Below, piece by piece: positions 60,901-64,000 of a DNA stretch of 64,000 bases. Location of the stretch: NCBI GenBank assembly GCA_026874595.1, contig CM049314.1, positions 24,751,729 through 24,815,728 of the forward strand, written 5' to 3'. The DNA is from Sipunculus nudus. Taxonomy: Eukaryota > Annelida > Sipuncula > Golfingiida > Sipunculidae. The notes beneath the pieces were generated by a model. That model searched no databases. It worked only from the letters and a program-made list of their open reading frames with translations, and had not been told where the DNA came from. Numbering within the stretch: the stretch's first letter is position 1; each line of letters begins with the position of its first letter. A program made the translations under genes and the position numbers.

Positions 60901-63724
60901 ATTATATGTTCTGCTTATAAGTTATATGGCCAAGTCAAAATCTGTGTGACAATAGTACTCCATTTGTTAATAAAATAAATGAAATCAATTCTCTTCTCTG
61001 TCTCCAAAGGTACTATCAAAATCATACATAAGCTTAACAACAACAACTCATAATACAGCTTATACTTATTACCACACAAAACCAGCATGTGCCTCATTTC
61101 TAAATCATATTTTTTTATCATATAAAACAGCTGAGCGCCGTGACCCATAGGTCCCTTGTTATTTTGTATCCTGGTGTCACCAAGGCCCGGTGTCTACCGC
61201 ACCTGCGGGCCCTGGGTGTGTAATCATCCCCATTGCTGAGTCATAACACCGAGAACCCCCCCCCCCCCAAGACGTACTGGTATGTGAGTGACACACGGCT
61301 GTGGGACACAGCCCTTCCCATTAAGCCTGCAAAGCGCTCATCCTGGGTGGGGGGTCGACCTAGCCCTAGCACCCGTCCTCTCTTACTACACTACGCTGTG
61401 CGAGAGCCCTAGAAGATGATTTGAGGAAACTGGAGACATTCCACATGACAATTAAATTCTTATATTTCGTCTGAAAATGTCGTATTCGTTGAGAATTAAA
61501 GATATTCTTATCAAATACGCATATAACATACCACTTAGACAGTGTTTGTCCATTTCAAATGTTGATTAGAAGAATATGTATTATCCTAATAAACGGTGAT
61601 ACACGGGGAACGATGTCTGCTCTGGGTTTTCTCCCAGCCACGGCTGGCCAGCAGCCGCCTGTGTAACCTGTGGTAACGAGCCGTGTTGGCTCAGCGAGCA
61701 AAGGTCACGCAGTTCATTGTTTCAGATTCTGAGACAGTTTCAAGCGCAAGGGTTGCAAAGATTTAAAAAAGAGTCTTGTTTACATACTAAAACATAATAT
61801 TTAGCTGAATTATCTTGGTCATTCGAATAAAGTACTATATCTCCCTTAGATTACTTAAAGTTTCCTTGTCATAAACGCACTATTTTATTTTACACGATAT
61901 TTTTTCCGACAAGGGTTTGAAGTTCTCCAGTTTACTCTGAAGATTTTTATGCGGCGGTATCCAGGGTCCGGGATACCGCCGCATTTAATGCAGTTAGGGT
62001 CGACCATGAAAAACCTCACCGCCTCAACTGAGATTCGAACCCACAATCTCCCGGCTTTGAGTCCTGTGCTCTACCCCTGACCCACAGAAGCCGGTCGGAT
62101 GTATGAGTTTTTATGAACCGTTAAACATGCAACGTGGTAATGTAAGCGGCTATCGTGAACTCAGATATCCAGGTATTAACTGGGCTAACAAATCCAAAAG
62201 AAAACCAAAAAGGGGCACATATTATATCCATTAGACCTAGCATATTCTAACGTAACATCCTCGGAGGTCCTAGGCAATATGTACTTGGAAACTAAAATTA
62301 GGTCATGATGACCTATATTAGGCAATCTATGGTCCGAAAACATGATTTTGAGCACCATGACAGTCAGCCTGTCCACAAATTATATCCATTTGTCCTAGAA
62401 TCTTCTAACGTATCATTCTGGGAGGTCCTCAGCAAATTTCCTTGGAACACAAAATTTGGTCACTAGACCTATATTCCGTGACCAAAAGGAAAATGATGTC
62501 ATATGAGCGACTTGAATGACAGATGGCACAAATCGTATGTGTTAGTTCTAGTTTCTTCTTACGCAAAATCCAGGGAGGTTTTAGGGAAATCACTTTGGAA
62601 ACCTGAAATTCGGCCATGGAGACCTATATTTTGCAACCTACAGACAGACAATATGATTTTTGAGTATCCAGACAGTCAAACGGGGCACACATTGTGTCCA
62701 TTACCCCTGAATCCTCTAACGTAACATTCTGGGAGGGCCTAGGCAAATGTCAGTGGAAATATGAAATTATAGGTAACCATGGCCTATATTGTCCGACCTA
62801 TAGGAACAAAATATTTTATTTGAGCACCCAGGCAGTAAGGCGGGGCACAAGTTGTATCCATTAGCCTTGAAATCGGCTAATTAGTCCTTAGAAACTTTGA
62901 ATTAGGTCATGGTGACTATTGTACGACCTATATGTAAAGATGTCATATAAGCGCAATGAATGTAAGAATATCTTCTAATTTAACATCCCGCTAGGTTCTA
63001 GGGAAATCTTTTTGGAAAAATGAAATTATGCCATGGTGATCTACGGGTCATGACCATGATTTTGTGCACCTTGAATGCCAGATGGATACACATCGTATCT
63101 GTTGGGCCTATAATCTTATAACACAGCATCCATGCAGGTTTCTTGAAACAATAGGCTTGGAAACTTGAACCTGGGTCATGGTGACCTAATAGGCTATATT
63201 CTGTGAGCTATGGGCTAAAATATGAATCTAAATAACCAGTCAGACAGGGTACAAATTGTATCCATTCTCCTTGGAACCTACTTTTGTAAAATCCAGGGAG
63301 GTCTCCTTTGAATCCTGAAATTAGGTCACTTCATATAAAACATGTCAAATTCAGCTGGACGTCCTGGCTCACGGGCCACTTATTTTATTTAGTTTCAAAC
63401 ACGTTTACAAGGAGAACATATTCAGCTGATTAACAGGTTCCTTGGTCCCGTTGGTTACACATAAAATGCATGATGAACATACACAGAACAGATCGGATAT
63501 GATATCATGCTATATGGAAGGCACACATTAGTATACAGTGTTAAATAATAAATATGTCACGATGCTAGACACATAGGCGTTGCATAGAAGAAATACTATG
63601 CAAGTGTAAAGTTTTTACATCCTACTTTTATTTAGCAACCATTCTATTCTTTTCACTGTTGCATGGGCCGCAGCCCAACAAATATGAATCAGTATATATA
63701 GTATCAAAAAAGTTCCGTTTTATG

Positions 63725-63782
<58 letters not shown>

Positions 63783-63986
63783 GACTGCGTGTGCCAGTGC
63801 GGGTACAAGAGATCTGAACATCAAGAAAAAGCTCTACAAAGCGTGGAAAAGACATCACTAACAGGTGGAGGAGTGGGCACGACAGGGCAGGAGGGTCCCT
63901 CTGCTGATGTATGTGATGAGGAGTTAGTCGAGACGGATGCTTACGGTACAATAAATTTCGGAGGGACCAACCCTTGCCTTTCACAG
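57664..63986 (+). CDS. TRPM-family cation channel, N-terminal exons (5' uncertain, 3' partial)
   Basis: Exons 57664-57702, 58223-58278 and 63779-63986 join in frame to give 101 codons. The protein reads AEYNRELDIMDVKIKIRRCS, then RFIAAKEGTINGDDCVCQCG, YKRSEHQEKAL, a Gly/Ser-rich linker and DEELVETDAYGTINFGGTNP. In TRPM channels the cytosolic N-terminus begins with a Cys-aromatic-aromatic/I segment, then CxCGY...QH, then PTDAFGxIxF leading into the TRPM homology regions. All three elements are present in order and spacing. TRPM proteins are tetrameric Ca/Mg-permeable or monovalent cation channels of plasma or intracellular membranes. The six-helix channel and the TRP helix lie beyond the window. 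Which TRPM subgroup it belongs to cannot be told from this. The true start codon is unknown; ATG at 57691 is possible. Confidence 0.75.
57879..57921. repeat. (TA)n microsatellite in TRPM intron
   Basis: About 43 bp of TA dinucleotides. Shorter TATA-rich patches follow to 58065. Confidence 0.95.
58223..58278 (+). CDS. TRPM-like exon 2 of those seen
   Basis: The acceptor is CTGTATTCAATATCAG and the donor GTAAGT. The exon has 56 nt, 18 codons plus GG: IKIRRCSRFIAAKEGTIN, then a split Gly. The Cys-x-x-Phe-Ile pattern corresponds to the ECxFF/CxRFI segment of TRPM N-termini. Confidence 0.75.
58395..58513 (-). mobile_element. SINE copy D2, distal part
   Basis: CCATTTT, CTTATCTAACTC, TAAGTATGTACATCTGC, GCGGTTTG.GACTAC and CACTCGCTTCCTATCAT align with 54018-54125 of copy D1. 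The SINE continues at 61161 after copy C. Confidence 0.75.
58514..61160 (+). mobile_element. AGCTCAGCTGA...CCTTGTT element, copy C (complete, 2647 bp)
   Basis: It starts AGCTCAGCTGACTATAAGTC, has (GTCC)n at about 58558-58608 and ends CAGCTGAGCGCCGTGACC plus CATAGGTCCCTTGTT. It is uninterrupted and aligns end to end with copy A, giving the empty site for the inner element of A. It sits inside SINE copy D2: the flanks CCTATCAT and ATTTTGTATCCTGGTG are contiguous in D1 (54118-54140). No transposase is encoded. Confidence 0.85.
61161..61360 (-). mobile_element. SINE copy D2, middle part
   Basis: ATTTTGTATCCTGGTGTCAC, GCCCGGTGTCTACC, GTGAGTGACACACGGCTGTG, CCCATTAAGCCTGC and a G-rich run match D1 54127-54326. 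A C-run occupies 61257-61268. It stops at the 9-bp sequence GGGTCGACC, which is repeated at 61997-62005. Confidence 0.75.
61361..61996. mobile_element. Unclassified 636-bp insertion with 9-bp target duplication
   Basis: GGGTCGACC flanks it on both sides (61352-61360 and 61997-62005), and copy D1 lacks the segment. It starts TAGCCCTAGCACCCG and ends GCAGTTA. Twelve bases before its end is a perfect 14-bp hairpin (61949-61962 with 61971-61984, loop of 8). No terminal inverted repeats, no poly(A) and no open frame of note were seen. Confidence 0.65.
61949..61984. repeat. Perfect 14-bp stem-loop at the end of the 636-bp insertion
   Basis: ATGCGGCGGTATCC and GGATACCGCCGCAT are exact inverted copies around AGGGTCCG. 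Confidence 0.9.
61997..62092 (-). mobile_element. SINE copy D2, tRNA-like head
   Basis: On the minus strand from 62092: GGCTTCTGTGGGTCAGGGG, TAGAGC, then GTGGGTTCGAATCTCAG, followed by the body. The A box (TGGGTCAGGGGTAG) and B box (GGTTCGAATC) are better preserved than in D1. The putative anticodon loop CTCAAAG has a mispaired stem, so it is not called as a tRNA gene. Confidence 0.7.
62205..63360. repeat. Degenerate tandem array, period about 130-165 bp
   Basis: About eight diverged units. Each tends to contain (T)TGTATCCATT, TCTAACGTAACAT, GGGAGGTCCTAGGCAAAT, TTGGAAACTGAAATTAGGTC and ATGGTGACCTATATT. TATCCATT-like anchors lie near 62224, 62383, 62692, 62854 and 63258. The motif AAATTAGGTCACTGCGACCT at about 5897-5916 in the inner transposon is the same unit motif, linking this array to that family. 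Confidence 0.7.
63729..63777. repeat. (TA)n microsatellite abutting the TRPM exon 3 acceptor
   Basis: Forty-nine bases of TA end in the AG at 63777-63778 that precedes the exon. No pyrimidine tract separates them. Confidence 0.95.
63779..63986 (+). CDS. TRPM-like exon 3 of those seen
   Basis: The exon has 208 nt, entering with one base that completes Gly and ending in phase 0 before GTAAGC. It reads DDCVCQCGYKRSEHQEKALQ, a Gly/Thr/Ser linker and CDEELVETDAYGTINFGGTN, then PCLSQ. The CxCGY..xxH pair and TDAYGxIxF are the TRPM signatures. The open frame has no stop over all 69 codons. Confidence 0.85.
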
Positions 63987-64000
63987 GTAAGCGCTGTGCA
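63987..64000. other. Start of the next TRPM intron
   Basis: GTAAGCGCTGTGCA begins with a consensus donor. The gene continues beyond the window. Confidence 0.7.

Larger units (their letters stand above)
58279..63778. other. TRPM intron (5.5 kb), almost wholly repeats
   Basis: It contains a SINE split by two later insertions, a degenerate tandem array and a terminal (TA)n tract. The 2-base/1-base split of the Gly codon across it requires no further exon between. Confidence 0.7.

Noticed and set aside
62019-62092. tRNA gene on the minus strand with anticodon-like CAA.
   Set aside because: The anticodon stem does not pair and the sequence continues into the SINE body shared with 54014-54407. 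It is a SINE head.
62205-63360. CRISPR-like spaced repeats.
   Set aside because: The units are long, degenerate and contiguous with no constant short repeat and unique spacer, and the DNA is eukaryotic.

Overview
The window is animal nuclear DNA: AT-rich, with short exons between GT...AG introns, many interspersed repeats and long (TA)n tracts. The repeat repertoire, above all families that begin AGCTCAGCTGA followed by a (GTCC)n microsatellite and end CAGCTGAGC...CCTTGTT, resembles bivalve mollusc genomes as I remember them. The taxon is therefore an inference, not a database result. Nothing bacterial or viral was recognised.

Two protein-coding genes, both on the + strand and both cut by a window edge, can be read exon by exon. 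From 936 to 30797 there are 14 consecutive phase-compatible exons (1713 nt, 570 residues plus stop) encoding the C-terminal part of a protein I identify as a DZIP1/DZIP1L (iguana) homologue, a ciliary base and Hedgehog-pathway protein. From 57664 to the right edge there are three phase-compatible exons of the extreme N-terminus of a TRPM-family cation channel, with a CQCGY...H motif followed by a TDAYG motif. The rest of TRPM lies beyond the window. Its first exons and promoter were not found in the roughly 27 kb between the two genes.

The second DZIP1 intron recognised here (2432-14065) is 11.6 kb long. It holds minisatellites, a 5 kb nested transposon pair (4790-9858 with 5706-8146 inside it) and two identical antisense tRNA-Thr(AGU) genes at 11017-11090 and 13029-13102, each with a T-run terminator. 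Later introns hold small inverted-repeat elements, the clearest being a hAT-type element at 22290-22753 with an exact 8-bp target duplication.

Region 30798-57663 looks intergenic, or holds undetected 5' exons of TRPM. It contains a divergent relative of the AGCTCAGCTGA family (31346-33230), several short inverted-repeat elements, a 5'-truncated LINE with a decayed reverse-transcriptase tail (51461-52420) and a tRNA-derived SINE (54014-54407). From about 36 kb onward the sequence is visibly richer in CpG than the DZIP1 block. The TRPM intron 58279-63778 contains a second copy of that SINE, interrupted by a full 2.65 kb AGCTCAGCTGA element and by a 636-bp unclassified insertion with a 9-bp target duplication. 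A degenerate tandem array (62205-63360) follows, then a (TA)n tract that runs directly into the exon 3 acceptor.

No new cellular system was found. The most notable points are the insertion layers that can be dated against empty sites, several repeat families of about 140-bp period carrying AGGTCA pairs, a (TA)n tract serving as a splice acceptor, and a duplicated exon end with its donor.
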